From positions 434,001 to 498,000 of the forward strand of contig NZ_FOUX01000006.1 in NCBI RefSeq assembly GCF_900114995.1: a stretch of DNA of 64,000 nucleotides, given 5' to 3'. Source of the stretch: Chitinophaga sp. YR627 (GTDB lineage Bacteria > Bacteroidota > Bacteroidia > Chitinophagales > Chitinophagaceae). Within the stretch, counting starts at the first letter, position 1. Every line of letters starts with the position of its first letter. The notes beneath the pieces were generated by a model that was given only the letters and a program-made list of their open reading frames with translations, made no database searches and had not been told where the DNA came from. The position numbers and the translations under genes were made by a program. Shown one piece after another: positions 30,401-34,141 of this stretch.

Positions 30401-30842
30401 TGCTTATAGCCATGCTGCTTATCCATTTGAGCGCCTGGTGGAAGAGCTGGGAGGACATACAGATCTTAGCAGATCGCCGCTGTTTGATGTGATGGTCCAG
30501 ATACAGGATGCGCACATGGTACATCAGCAGGATGCTGCCGCACTGGAAGGCCTTAGTATCCGCATGGCCGATCAGCAGCTGGCGTTCAGCAAGTACGATC
30601 TGACAGTCAACGTCATGGAGACAGACAACGGCATTTCCATTGACCTGGAATATAACACAGACCTCTTTGAAGCCGCTACAATTAACACCATTCAGGCTGA
30701 TTGCATACGCCTGATAAACATACTTCTTACCGAAAGCGTACGCACACTGGGCGAAACGCGCATGCTGCTCGCCGCAGGCAGTGGTAACCTTATGCAGCAA
30801 TATCAACAGGCATTTACTGCCAGCATAGACGAATCTTTCTAA
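9471..30842 (+). CDS. Giant NRPS: FAAL-ACP loading, four C-A-PCP modules, FkbM-FkbH-VOC module, terminal C
   Basis: The 7123-residue synthetase starts lipopeptide assembly. Order: fatty acyl-AMP ligase (1-574, SSGSTGNPKG), ACP (Ser612 in DASLNS), C1 (HH799), A1, PCP1 (Ser1656), C2 (HH1845), A2, PCP2 (Ser2719), C3 (HH2907), A3, PCP3 (Ser3766), C4 (HH3954), A4, PCP4 (Ser4806), C5 (HH4994), FkbM methyltransferase (about 5375-5635, DVGANIGMF), FkbH (about 5645-6240, DCDNTLW), VOC domains (about 6268-6560), PCP5 (Ser6603), C6 (HH6792). Hand-read A-domain codes: A1 DTESIGTVC (Lys-like), A2 DVGEIGSID (Orn), A3 DAQDLGVVD (Gln), A4 DAFWLGGTF (Val). Module 5 has no A domain; FkbH should load a glyceryl unit. 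No epimerisation domain is seen. The protein ends on a C domain, so the next gene supplies the A domain. C2 has HHIIGDAW and C3/C4 have HHIISDEW instead of the usual DG. Codes were aligned by eye. Confidence 0.95.
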   Translation: MSFSRINSLVEILFDSSAGKSTGITFIAGQDKEEFLSYKELKAQAEFVLFNLRSAGLQAGDELIIQLEDNKSFLLIFWACLIGKIIPVPLSFGGQEEYKHKLFAVWRTLRHPFLITTADQLKRMSEFADDQAGADTYAEMVAAAVPLDAITTREQRATTLPVVNREDIAYIQYSSGSTGNPKGVILTHENLLYNARDIVMRSGTSAQDKSLSWMPLTHDMGMICFHLSSLFAGIDQYLLPTPLFIRRPSLWLTKASQHRISQLYSPNFGYQYFLAAFSREEATSIGMDLSSIRIIYNGAEPIDAAICRNFQHTLAPYGLPERVCYPGYGLAEASVAVTLPIPGDELTVYYLDRENLSVGNQVRELDPHDKSAVSFVEVGLPIDHCNIRIAGPKDEWLGDDTVGNIQIKGLNVTAGYYMQDDVTRQLYTKDGWLRTGDIGFIHNRRLVITGRAKNMMIVNGQNYYPHDIERVVQTIPGMELGKVVACAIKQADEKNDALVLFILHKGALEPFAELAAAAQKRIMEATGLSVESFIPIKKVPKTTSGKVQHFRLIEQFRSGYWDMTLEALKALTAPAAAADGATAEIITAAWQEVSGQQLTDAHQSMLDASLNSLLIMRFIAIVGGKLSRKLTIKDFFEHPTVAALETFLEAAPQQEINTCLLPYAEQEAHTVTLTQQRFFMMEMLQPENSPLNISYTLLVEDDISPDVLEAASAELARRHDVLRSFFRLTDAGPRQYFNRDASVSFLYNDLSAAGNPLAASQDACKAFSRMPFDLESAPLWRIGLFKVAPGKSMVCAVMHHIISDGWTLLLIKNELAAIYRMLLGEQVQLPSATDFRAYTSWYASWLTGAQYLTDKQYWLHEYAGFEQTALFQLPQGMEHHGKDFAASRVSFELDAATYARLQQYCKEQQVSVFAALITLISAWLYKFTGRTDIAIGTDSSGRLAAGLEGIAGCFINTMVIRNRFTADNSLGWLLSYTAGKIFDAFEHQLYPADMRQENTTAAPVMDVLVLFQNFGLTTYDHFGNAKAQLVDLPTETSLAALSFEFIEQESSLSCHIDFRNALFSRSQAGWWPGHFRMLLNALLEMPSTRLNNLHMLGAEEKVLLAKRHNDLYYSHIYVENDIIRRFERMAVQTPQATALLFEGKYISYEELNAQVNQWAYFLKAAHGIGYGDRVGVCLPRSDKSLIAILAILKTGASYVPLEQEYPTSRLQFMIADSGLKLLLADTACEHDFSDSHATQLVWEEVSAQLTEYPIDNLGTIIRDTDEAYVIYTSGTTGRPKGVSVNRLALYDYAQTVVVYFGITDTDIVIQQSALSFDTLLEEVFPALCQGAAIHILRDGGRDIEAILYAIDTGKATILSTTPAVIAELNRYAGVMTGLRVLISGGEVLKYTQIDQLLKEGVNIYNTYGPSETTVCATYHKVLPGTGNIPVGRAIRNRKVYLLDENKCLVPAGAVGEIYIGGLGVADGYVNQLDLTTNSFFEDTISRFGKMYRTGDLGRWREDATLEFLGRKDQQVKINGYRIETGEIETQLAEHPAVGEAVVIARKNGAGKDMLVCYYTVEGNIALSALKTYAKERLPFYMVPSAWAQLETLPLTSNGKVDRKALAALAVDTSDSTQPDVLPGNEWETSLLEGWTNILGTPVTSITANFFEQGGNSLMATRLILWIEKQFALRLTLRDVFSNPTLQEQARLIASINEQGTGTYEPIPVLAEAPYYPASFSQKRLWLLDNFDENKGAYNLSWAFLIEGPFNYTSFAQAFAWLVDRHEVLRTNFAFIDGSLNQFIRDGKAFSVEHLDYSNDPEAYESARAYVKEVAVYPFDLQSASLLKATIIQLNDGIALFVLALHHIIGDAWSMDLISNELSLAYNAFAAGNTPDLPALRIQYKDFAAWQQAKLDSEVNNASKQYWLNRFRGDIPVLQLPEDNTRPALQTYNGQTIHVNLDSALQQQLNELTAAHTCGLYVVLLASVKAFLSRISGQTDIVIGAPVSGRLHPDLASQVGFYVNTLPLRTAFAADHSFDALIDNVQQTFLDAFEHQDYPLDLLVEELDIVRDESRTPLFNVMVDFLNTKTTVKKPLQLDQLTLSPFPVDKEASQFDLSFDFTAAEGQLSLSLNFNTDIFREDSIRILLNRYLQQLQNMAFNSAAAINKDTYLPAEEQARVLAFAGKGQAKLPATDLVTLFESKALQYAHLPAVHCEDLSLSYGALNELANRLADCLAKEFGVQSGDRVGIMVGRNEWMVVSVLAVLKAGAAYVPMDPEYAAERVNHMIADSGVNVLLTELDELPVTADHMRVLNLAAFEAMADQYSELNPAVKPATDDLAYLVYTSGSTGLPKGAMITHRHLLGLWDSLETAYDLNSFEVRLLQVASISFDVFFGDMLRSIFRGGLMVICSAEHRYNLPALYELMHSYRITVMESTPGLLLPLLDYMYEEGARLDFMRIFILGSDTLSVEDYRKVYDRFSHSSLRIINSYGTTETTIDSSFYEGLGIDLRSTGYVPVGRPLENTRMYVLDKDMQLCGIGVAGELCIGGLGVGLGYWNRPELTSERFVDDPFVSGGRMYRTGDLARWNAAGNLEFLGRGDNQVKIRGYRIEPGEVESVLLAYSGVQEAVVLAYSVSDREKELVSYIVWQDAADEDGLRSWLREQLPQYMHPAYYMTLDAMPLTSNGKIDRKQLPAPALHTTRAYEGPRNSVEATLVSIWEEILQKHPISIHDNFFDLGGHSLKGMRALWRIRKELGVELSFRDMFSYPRITELSALLNKQTTSAGTAYPLVAVGTQSSYELSHAQRRLWLLDQLQEDGRSYTMPVQYRVKGALNAARLEEAFNVLIGRHEILRTIFITEEGNPRQQILADAQIALDTADLKGRADKGEALSAYVTRIHQAVFNLSAFPLLQAGLYEVEEQEYVFAFNMHHIISDEWSAEVMVEELVTIYDQLNNGQAVQLPALPVQYKDYSVWQQTQLQGGQLETAAAYWKSQFADSIPVLDLPADNARPAVKTYEGRTLRMELNKEQLEGLYEVGRRNEASLYMTLLASVKGLLYRYTGQSDIVIGSPVAGRNHELLARQLGFYVNTLALRTQFDGNDSFDGLLQSVRSVVLGGFEHQDYPFDLLVEEVDVQRDMSRSPLFDTMVVLQGRDYQGMTQQTWDNGLQWEEVAADAGVSKFDLTLLFREHEEGIQVEVEYNTQLFNAARMERFCVHYENFVNSIVADSTNTVAAIPYLSIEERHRLLDVFNDTGNDAYPSERTIHSLFEENALHMGNRTAVVFEDRTLTYAELNSAANKVADYLRREHGVESGDLVGLMVERSEKLIICLLGILKAGAAYVPVDPAYPAARISYMLEDSTPRVVLTDSLATVALSTGNDLGNVPTEGDGTSLAYMIYTSGSTGLPKGAMIAHHAVINLSYWLRELIYVQHPEGLVAMLTASINFDASVQQLFAPLLSGSQLVMISETDRRQIERYVAQLKNNHVAVIDITPGYLRVLMDVLKATGTEGLALKYILVGGEALPAEDRALFHEIFGNTVHLINVYGVTEATVDSTYEIVTADDNNGLSIGRPLKNTRMYVLDQHQQLCAYGVTGELCIGGAGVGLGYWNRPELTAERFIADPYVAGGRIYRTGDLARWTSAGNIEYLGRGDNQVKIRGYRIEPGEVENILGAYSGIREAVVLAYNVSDREKELVSYIVWQNVADEEGLRNWLREKLPQYMHPAYYITLDVMPLTSNGKVDRKQLPAPTLNAVRAYEGPRNKVEETLVSIWEEVLQKQPISIHDNFFDLGGHSLKGMRALWRIRQELGVELSFRDMFTYPRITELSALLSSQTTSAVIANPLVAVGVQSSYELSHAQRRLWLLDQLEEQGRSYTMPVQYRVKGALNAGVLEEAFNALIARHEILRTIFITEEGNPRQQILRDAKIALDYADLKGRADKGEALSVYVNRIHEAVFNLSGFPLLQAGLYKVEEDEYVFVLNMHHIISDEWSAEVMVEELVTIYDQLNSGQAISLPALPVQYKDYSAWQQANLQGGQLDTAAAYWKDQFADTIPVLDLPVDNARPAVKTYEGRTLRMELNKEQLEGLYETGRRNDASLYMTLLASVKGLLYRYTGQSDIVTGSPVAGRNHELLARQLGFYVNTLALRTTFDGSDSFDHLLRAVREVVLGGFEHQDYPFDRLVEELDVQRDMSRSPLFDVMVVLQDRDARSVSQQFRGNALQWEEVGRDTAVSKFDLTLIFKEHATGISVEIEYNTQLFSAERIARFAAHYSGFVNEVVADSNTALSDISYLSAEELNRILHTFNHTGSNAYPSDRSIHSLFEEKALRMGESIAVVYEDRQLTYAALNSAANKVADYLRREHGVVSGDPVGVMMERSEQLIICLLGILKAGAAYVPIDPAYPASRISYMLEDSQPRVVLTATLAAAALSTGADNGNVDTANDTNALAYIIYTSGSTGKPKGVMVPHIGVVRLVYAPNYVTFSEEDRLLQTGSVSFDASTFEIWGMLLNGGTLYLLDHDKLMDADILKDTIQQHGITMMWFSAPWFNQLVDNDLSLFEGLKDILVGGDKLSPAHINAVLSLYPDINIINGYGPTENTTFSICYPIREAQTGAIPLGYPVTGTQVYILDKQLRPVPVGSYGEIYLAGDGLATGYLNMDDRNRERFVDNPFKQGTRMYRTGDVGRWNEKGEVEFTGRTDDQVKIRGFRIEPGEIADAILEHATVKDAIVIPFTTAAGEKELAAYVVWTEATATAALQSFLRDRLPSYMQPGCYIDMNVLPLNANGKVDRDALPAPQLEQTATLEGPRNATEATLLSIWKTILQREDIGIYDNFFDKGGHSLRASRLLAGVHKELNVKLSLKTLFLHNTIAALSEVIATADKVSYEALTPVAEQVHYNVSHAQKRLWILDQMESNTSAYNIPGAYNIEGQLDKTVLDTALNILLARHESLRTIFIKAAGEPRQQVLATDKVKAQIVYHDLRADADKEATAEQLLHAAMHNGFALHTWPLFRASLIQLEAERYIFVFCIHHIISDGWSQGVIGKEISAIYNALIAGKTPELSALSVQYKDYTGWHSRLLEGQFGEEAKHYWSKRFDKPAPWLNMPADRLRPRLQTFDGDVVKCRFGTAVTARLQQFSREQDATLFMSLLALVNTLLYRYTGVDDIVITSPIAAREHADLNDQIGFFANTLPLRTRFSDERSFEALLHEVKDTTVAAYRYQMYPYDMVIEDAAQQYDPGHAALSDVMMVLQSNESTSLDLQGTVTAALDLSTDTARFDLVFIFTMEGEELCLDLGFNTNIYDRERIVNISEALTVLTNNMLSQPAITVKELAVKDIPADEVSDKDIPMAIMNGHLVYAAEVTAALETLPGITSANAQVTGENTLDVFVTPGGDEGHTIGQLLNIALDENREDKQVYILPNGLPICYKNKTETDFTYHEVFEQHAYLRNDITIHPGDVIFDVGANIGMFSMYAGHHFPGCRVFSFEPIPPIYNCLAANAAMYKLGITAMNMGLSTEETTAEFVYYPNNTIISGRFGNAIEDKEVVRRYLQNKLDSEGSTMSEKHMEEILDDMIRSEKWECRLSTVSNVMREQGVEWIDLLKIDVEKSEWDILQGIEAADWKRIRQVIVEVHDTEGRLERITRMLEEHGFGVYVEQEEELAGTALYNIYAIHHQHQRTAATPAAVKPGWNDVAAYYTHISSVIHDRLPAYLGNVNVYLTDDTNAIQKRRIDAVKTYNATLKGVSATQPTSLQLVVAATFTADPLSDYITWWTDRFSIPVQVKLAPYNQVFQELLNDDSLSARNKDINLLLVRWEDWIRDARGTAAEQRRLVEQSLTQLISILESAQRQALYMVGVIPPVAAACPDTEMYHFLVQINHRWKAALARMEHVHEVDLICIEEAFGISEVYDTQRDKLGHIPFHEEVYAAMATTVARQIRAYKQPSFKLIVLDCDNTLWSGVVGEDGVNGIQLLPEHIALQRFMKQKKEEGFLLALSSKNNEADVWEVFEQRTDMVLRKEDFVTWRINWNNKAANIAEMVAELNIGINACCFIDDSPVECAAVTAAHPEVLVLQLPEDASFIPRWLSHIWAFDKFTVTEEDRKRTAMYQAEKERRNILETQPTISDFLAQLQLQIIVQDVQETDIPRVAQLTERTNQFNLNGQKKTAHEITAYMQDGTRHCKTIRVTDKFGDYGLTGALITTVQEDSLLVDTFLLSCRVLGRQVEQSMLAVLKEQAQAAGLQRIVCHFTDTGRNKPFAQFLASTSWRLVQTTGKNSIYEILVEDIAPALPVQTSAAPLEPVATTMTEESAVLVFDHIGVAVSDLEASLTFYTDSGFTASELVYDPIQNVEIYMCRTASGGGIELIAAHDELSPVNNIISRNGDQPYHWCYRVKNIDTLFERLTKEGLAFEIVKQPEQAVLFGYKRVVFIDIKQIGLVEFIEDNDSLPGQLLPEEMEVSMVTFDIQPALQFFQLVGYRETRHITDHVNREYVVVLHADASGPAIRLIMPLPEAAAERAAFLQQNGPHIHRLLLHAGTTEKYPMHLLPPYFTVEEESKAVLTEVADWEPVLVMEKETAHYALQLPLLYNSGARLLQIPVYQVQKQRMNTGMRPPETAVEKTLFRIWSEVLRHEAFGVQTSFLEAGGNSIRATQILSRIYRQYGVELLLTEFFNKPTISALAALVEKKQPEGFESIRVLPAMEYYPLSFSQKQLWISDQFESSSASAFNIPVAYILEGRLDKTALTTAFSRLVERHEILRTVFVKAGDEPAQQVLPATDNYCTPEWIDLSATPDAEAAAMKIADEEAQIAFNLETGPLLRIKVLQLSAERNLLLFTTHHIVSDGWSSGIMLREVAAFYNAVRNARNLVLPALPVQYKDYASWQQEQMQRPAFAAHRQYWLSQFQDGVPALQLPYDFPRPAFKSYSGNTLSFVLDKTQTTAIKTFTEQQEISLFMFFVSITKLLLYRLSGQQELVVGFPVSGRYHPELEDQVGCYVNTIALRSKLDTQSSLQDFVNEIRQSITLAYSHAAYPFERLVEELGGHTDLSRSPLFDVMVQIQDAHMVHQQDAAALEGLSIRMADQQLAFSKYDLTVNVMETDNGISIDLEYNTDLFEAATINTIQADCIRLINILLTESVRTLGETRMLLAAGSGNLMQQYQQAFTASIDESF
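16962..19622 (+). repeat. Intragenic module duplication, copy 1
   Basis: This 2.66-kb stretch covers the C-terminal part of A2, PCP2, C3 and the N-terminal part of A3 up to the TSGSTG motif. It is repeated at exactly +3141 bp (1047 codons). Checked anchors are RPLxNTRMYVLD (16962/20103), the PCP serines (17625/20766), the C-domain HH (18189/21330) and IYTSGSTG (19581/22722). Protein similarity by eye is very high, while the A-domain pocket segments outside it differ. Confidence 0.85.
20103..22763 (+). repeat. Intragenic module duplication, copy 2
   Basis: This is the second copy of the stretch at 16962-19622, covering the C-terminal part of A3, PCP3, C4 and the N-terminal part of A4. The substrate pocket segment after it (about 22764-23170) encodes a Val code. 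The one between the copies (about 19623-20102) encodes a Gln code, so the repeat borders fall at the edges of the A-domain core. Confidence 0.85.
25590..29400 (+). other. A-less module core: FkbM, FkbH, VOC domains and PCP5
   Basis: This stretch inside the giant NRPS gene, after C5, has no adenylation domain. It encodes an FkbM-type SAM methyltransferase (DVGANIGMF; DLLKIDVEKSEWDIL), then an FkbH HAD-superfamily domain with LDCDNTLWSGVVGEDG. It continues with a methylmalonyl-CoA-epimerase-like VOC domain (FDHIGVAVSDLEASLTFY), a weaker VOC-like half and a carrier (Ser6603). FkbH domains load and dephosphorylate 1,3-bisphosphoglycerate to give a carrier-bound glyceryl unit. With an intact upstream C domain (HHIISDGW), peptidyl transfer to the glyceryl hydroxyl would make an ester in the chain. 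The role of the VOC domain is unknown. Confidence 0.8.
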
Positions 30843-30859
30843 AAAAAATTATCATCCTC

Positions 30860-33800
30860 ATGGATAAGAGAATCATTCACAGCGTTTTTGAAGCAAAAGC
30901 GCAGTTATTCCCTGAACGTATAGCCGTAGAAGACCAGGAAAGAAAGGTCTCTTACAGGGAATTGAACCAGCTGGCAAATGATCTGGCAACAACCCTGCGT
31001 CTGCAGGGTATTGGTCGCGACAGGATTGCCATGACCCTGATGGGTGCTGACGCCAGACTGATCGCTGCCGTACTGGCCATCTTTAAGGCCGGCGGTATCT
31101 ATCTGCCTGCCGATTTTACCTTCCCTGCCAACCTTATGCAACAGGTACTGGAAGAAGGTAAGCCCGATATCGTGATCACTTCTGCAGAAATGCAGGAAGA
31201 GGCAAAGGCATTGTTGTCTAAAAACAACGCCACACTGCCGGTAATGATCGTGATGGACAAGGCCGGTACTTTTTCTGTAACAGGTCAGCGCGATACGCTG
31301 CCTGTGCCAGCGGAGACTGAGATCCGTCCTGAAGATGGCTGTTATATCTTTTACACTTCAGGTTCAACCGGTAAGGCGAAAGCCATACTGGGCAACCACA
31401 AAGGTCTCAGTCACTTTATTCACTGGGAAATGAACGAGTTCGGTGTAGATGAAAACTATCGCATCAGCCAGTTAAGCCAGTTTACTTTTGACGCTTCCCT
31501 GCGTGATATCTTCTTACCACTGGCAACAGGCGCTTGCCTCTGTATGCCGCCGGCAGGTATTAAATCTAATATACCCCTGCTGATAGAATGGCTGGAAGAA
31601 AAGAAGATCAACCTGGTACACTGTGTACCTTCTATCTTCCGCCTTATCACCAGATGTCTGGACAATACCACCGGCAGACAATTGTTACCGGATCTGAAAC
31701 AGATCCTGATGGCTGGTGAGCCACTATACAGCAAGGACATTACCCAATGGAGGAAAATTGCGGGTGAGCACGTGGAACTGGTTAACCTCTATGGTACTTC
31801 CGAAACGACCATGGCCAAAACCTTCCACCGTATTAAAGAAGTGCCACAGGATCCTTCCGCTGTTATACATGTGGGATGGCCGTTAAATAATACCATGGTG
31901 GCAGTTCTGAACGGTAACCGCATCTGTTCTCCGGGTGAGATAGGCGCGATCTATATCAAGACGCCGTTTATGACCAATGGCTACTTCAAAAATGAAGCCC
32001 TTACAAAAAGCGTATTTGTACAGAATCCACTGGTGACCGACCGGGTGGATATCATGCATAAGACAGGGGATATGGGCCGTTTCTTTGAAGATGGACATAT
32101 CGAAGTACATGGCAGACTGGATGACCAGGTAAAGATCAATGGTATCCGTCTCGAACTGGGAGAAGTAAAACAGGCAGTATTGTCTGCTCCTGGTGTACAG
32201 GATGCAGAAGTGATCGTAATACCTGATGCATACAATGAAAACCAGCTGGCTTGTTACTACACAGGTGCTGAAGCACAGCATGAAGCCCTGCGTACTTTCC
32301 TGACAGGACAATTACAGGCGGCATTTGTACCCGCTTTCTTTATATACATGAAGGAACTGCCGCTGACGATCAACGGTAAAGTAGATAAGAAAGCACTGCC
32401 AAAACCTGTTATTGTCGTAGCGGCAGCTAATGGAGAAACAACAGAAACTGATCCGGTTGTGCTGGCCATGATGAGCATCTGGAGAGATGCCCTGGCGGTA
32501 CAGGAAGTAAGCCGGGATACACACTTTTTCCAGTCGGGAGGTACATCCCTGAAGGCGATCATGATCATCTCAAAACTGTATCGCGACTTCAATGTTCGCC
32601 TGAAGATCAAGGATATTTTTGACCATCCGACGGTGATCAGTATCTGTGACCATATCAGGCACCTGCAACGTAAAGCCTTTGAAGAAATTGACCTGGTACC
32701 TGCTGCTGCTAACTACGAAACGACTTATGCACAGAAGGGGATCTGGCTACACCTGCAATATGGCAGAGGACTGGCTGCATACAATATGACCGGCGCTTAT
32801 CGTTTCGAAGGCACATTCAACCAGGATGCTTTTACCAAAGCAATACACCTGCTGGTACAGCGTTATGAAATACTACGCACCACTTTTGTTGTCGACAAAG
32901 GAGAACTGCGCCAGCGGATACAGCATTTTGATCCGGCAGCGGTTAATTTCTCTATAGAGAAATATGACAATGCACTGGACCCTGAAGGGAAAGAAATAGC
33001 AGAGGCAGACGCACTCAAAGTGTTTGATCCACAGAAAGAGCCATTGATCCGTTTCAGATTATTACAGCTGAATGAACGCTCCCATATACTTGTACTGACC
33101 CAGCATCACATCATAGCCGATGGCTGGTCAATCAATGTGCTGCTGAAAGAATTCCTGCAGGCATTTGCTGCTTTCAGCCGCAACCAGGCGCCACCTGCTT
33201 CTTCCCTTAAAATACAATACAAGGATTATGCAGCATGGCATAATGGCTACATTAACAGCCTTGCAGGACAACTGCATAAGGACTTCTGGAAAGCGCAACT
33301 GGACGGGGACCTGCAGGCACTGAAATTATCAACGGCAAGTTATAACTCTATTGGAAAAGGCTATGAAGGCAGACTCTTTACATTCGATCTGCCAGCTGCA
33401 TTGAGTCGTATAGTGTTCGAAATGAGCAGCAAACAGGAGAAGAGCACCTTTGCCATCCTGCTTACACTGACCAATATACTGTTGTACAGCTATACCGGCA
33501 GAGAAGATATCCTGCTGGGCTCACCTTTTGCCGGCCGTAATCATCCTGACCTGGAAGATCAGCTGGGGCTTTTCGTCAGCATTATTTTGCTAAGAAACCG
33601 CCTGGAAGCCGGACAATCCTTCTTACAACTACTGGACAAGGTAGCTGCCAATGCAGCTGACGCATATGAGCACGGTATCTATCCGTTTGAGAAAATACTG
33701 GAAGAGCTGGAACTCACCAGCAACGGAAAAGGCATGCAGTTCCTGAATGTATTTGTACAGATGCAGGATGCACACGAAGAAGCACTGGATGCATACCAGG

Positions 33801-34111
33801 AGGAATTAAAGGATCTGCGTATCATACCGGTTGATTTCAAACATCAGTCAGCCAAATTTGATCTCACCTTTAACTTTTCCGCCGCACCTGCTACCGGCCG
33901 TATCAGCGTCGTGATCGAGTACAATACTGCTTTGTTTACGGAGAGCCGCATGCAGCAGTTGCAGGAAGATTTTATTCTTCTGCTCGAACAGGTGGCCGCG
34001 AATGTTGAAACGACACTGGCTGCACTCAGCGCCAGCGTACCGGTGGCTGCCAACGAAGAGATCAGCAGCATCAGTTCTCAGATCAGCAGTGGTATCAGTA
34101 CCGACTATTAG
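30860..34111 (+). CDS. NRPS protein A-PCP-C, first of three related A-first proteins
   Basis: The 1083-residue protein starts directly with an adenylation domain (about 1-520; YTSGSTGKAK), then a carrier with Ser563 in GGTSLK and an active-looking C domain (QHHIIADGW, HH at 749-750). It follows the giant NRPS by 17 bp. That protein ends on a C domain, so the module boundary is split between C and A. The hand-read pocket code DARHLALMA matches no textbook amino acid. Arg239 and His278 could contact an acidic side chain, and the operon's glutamate mutase, asparagine synthetase and TauD oxygenases suggest a modified Asp/Glu-type substrate; this is inference. The paralogues start at 34142 and 43136. 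Confidence 0.93.
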   Translation: MDKRIIHSVFEAKAQLFPERIAVEDQERKVSYRELNQLANDLATTLRLQGIGRDRIAMTLMGADARLIAAVLAIFKAGGIYLPADFTFPANLMQQVLEEGKPDIVITSAEMQEEAKALLSKNNATLPVMIVMDKAGTFSVTGQRDTLPVPAETEIRPEDGCYIFYTSGSTGKAKAILGNHKGLSHFIHWEMNEFGVDENYRISQLSQFTFDASLRDIFLPLATGACLCMPPAGIKSNIPLLIEWLEEKKINLVHCVPSIFRLITRCLDNTTGRQLLPDLKQILMAGEPLYSKDITQWRKIAGEHVELVNLYGTSETTMAKTFHRIKEVPQDPSAVIHVGWPLNNTMVAVLNGNRICSPGEIGAIYIKTPFMTNGYFKNEALTKSVFVQNPLVTDRVDIMHKTGDMGRFFEDGHIEVHGRLDDQVKINGIRLELGEVKQAVLSAPGVQDAEVIVIPDAYNENQLACYYTGAEAQHEALRTFLTGQLQAAFVPAFFIYMKELPLTINGKVDKKALPKPVIVVAAANGETTETDPVVLAMMSIWRDALAVQEVSRDTHFFQSGGTSLKAIMIISKLYRDFNVRLKIKDIFDHPTVISICDHIRHLQRKAFEEIDLVPAAANYETTYAQKGIWLHLQYGRGLAAYNMTGAYRFEGTFNQDAFTKAIHLLVQRYEILRTTFVVDKGELRQRIQHFDPAAVNFSIEKYDNALDPEGKEIAEADALKVFDPQKEPLIRFRLLQLNERSHILVLTQHHIIADGWSINVLLKEFLQAFAAFSRNQAPPASSLKIQYKDYAAWHNGYINSLAGQLHKDFWKAQLDGDLQALKLSTASYNSIGKGYEGRLFTFDLPAALSRIVFEMSSKQEKSTFAILLTLTNILLYSYTGREDILLGSPFAGRNHPDLEDQLGLFVSIILLRNRLEAGQSFLQLLDKVAANAADAYEHGIYPFEKILEELELTSNGKGMQFLNVFVQMQDAHEEALDAYQEELKDLRIIPVDFKHQSAKFDLTFNFSAAPATGRISVVIEYNTALFTESRMQQLQEDFILLLEQVAANVETTLAALSASVPVAANEEISSISSQISSGISTDY

Positions 34112-34141
34112 ACAATTTCCACCCTTCAATATTTTGTACAA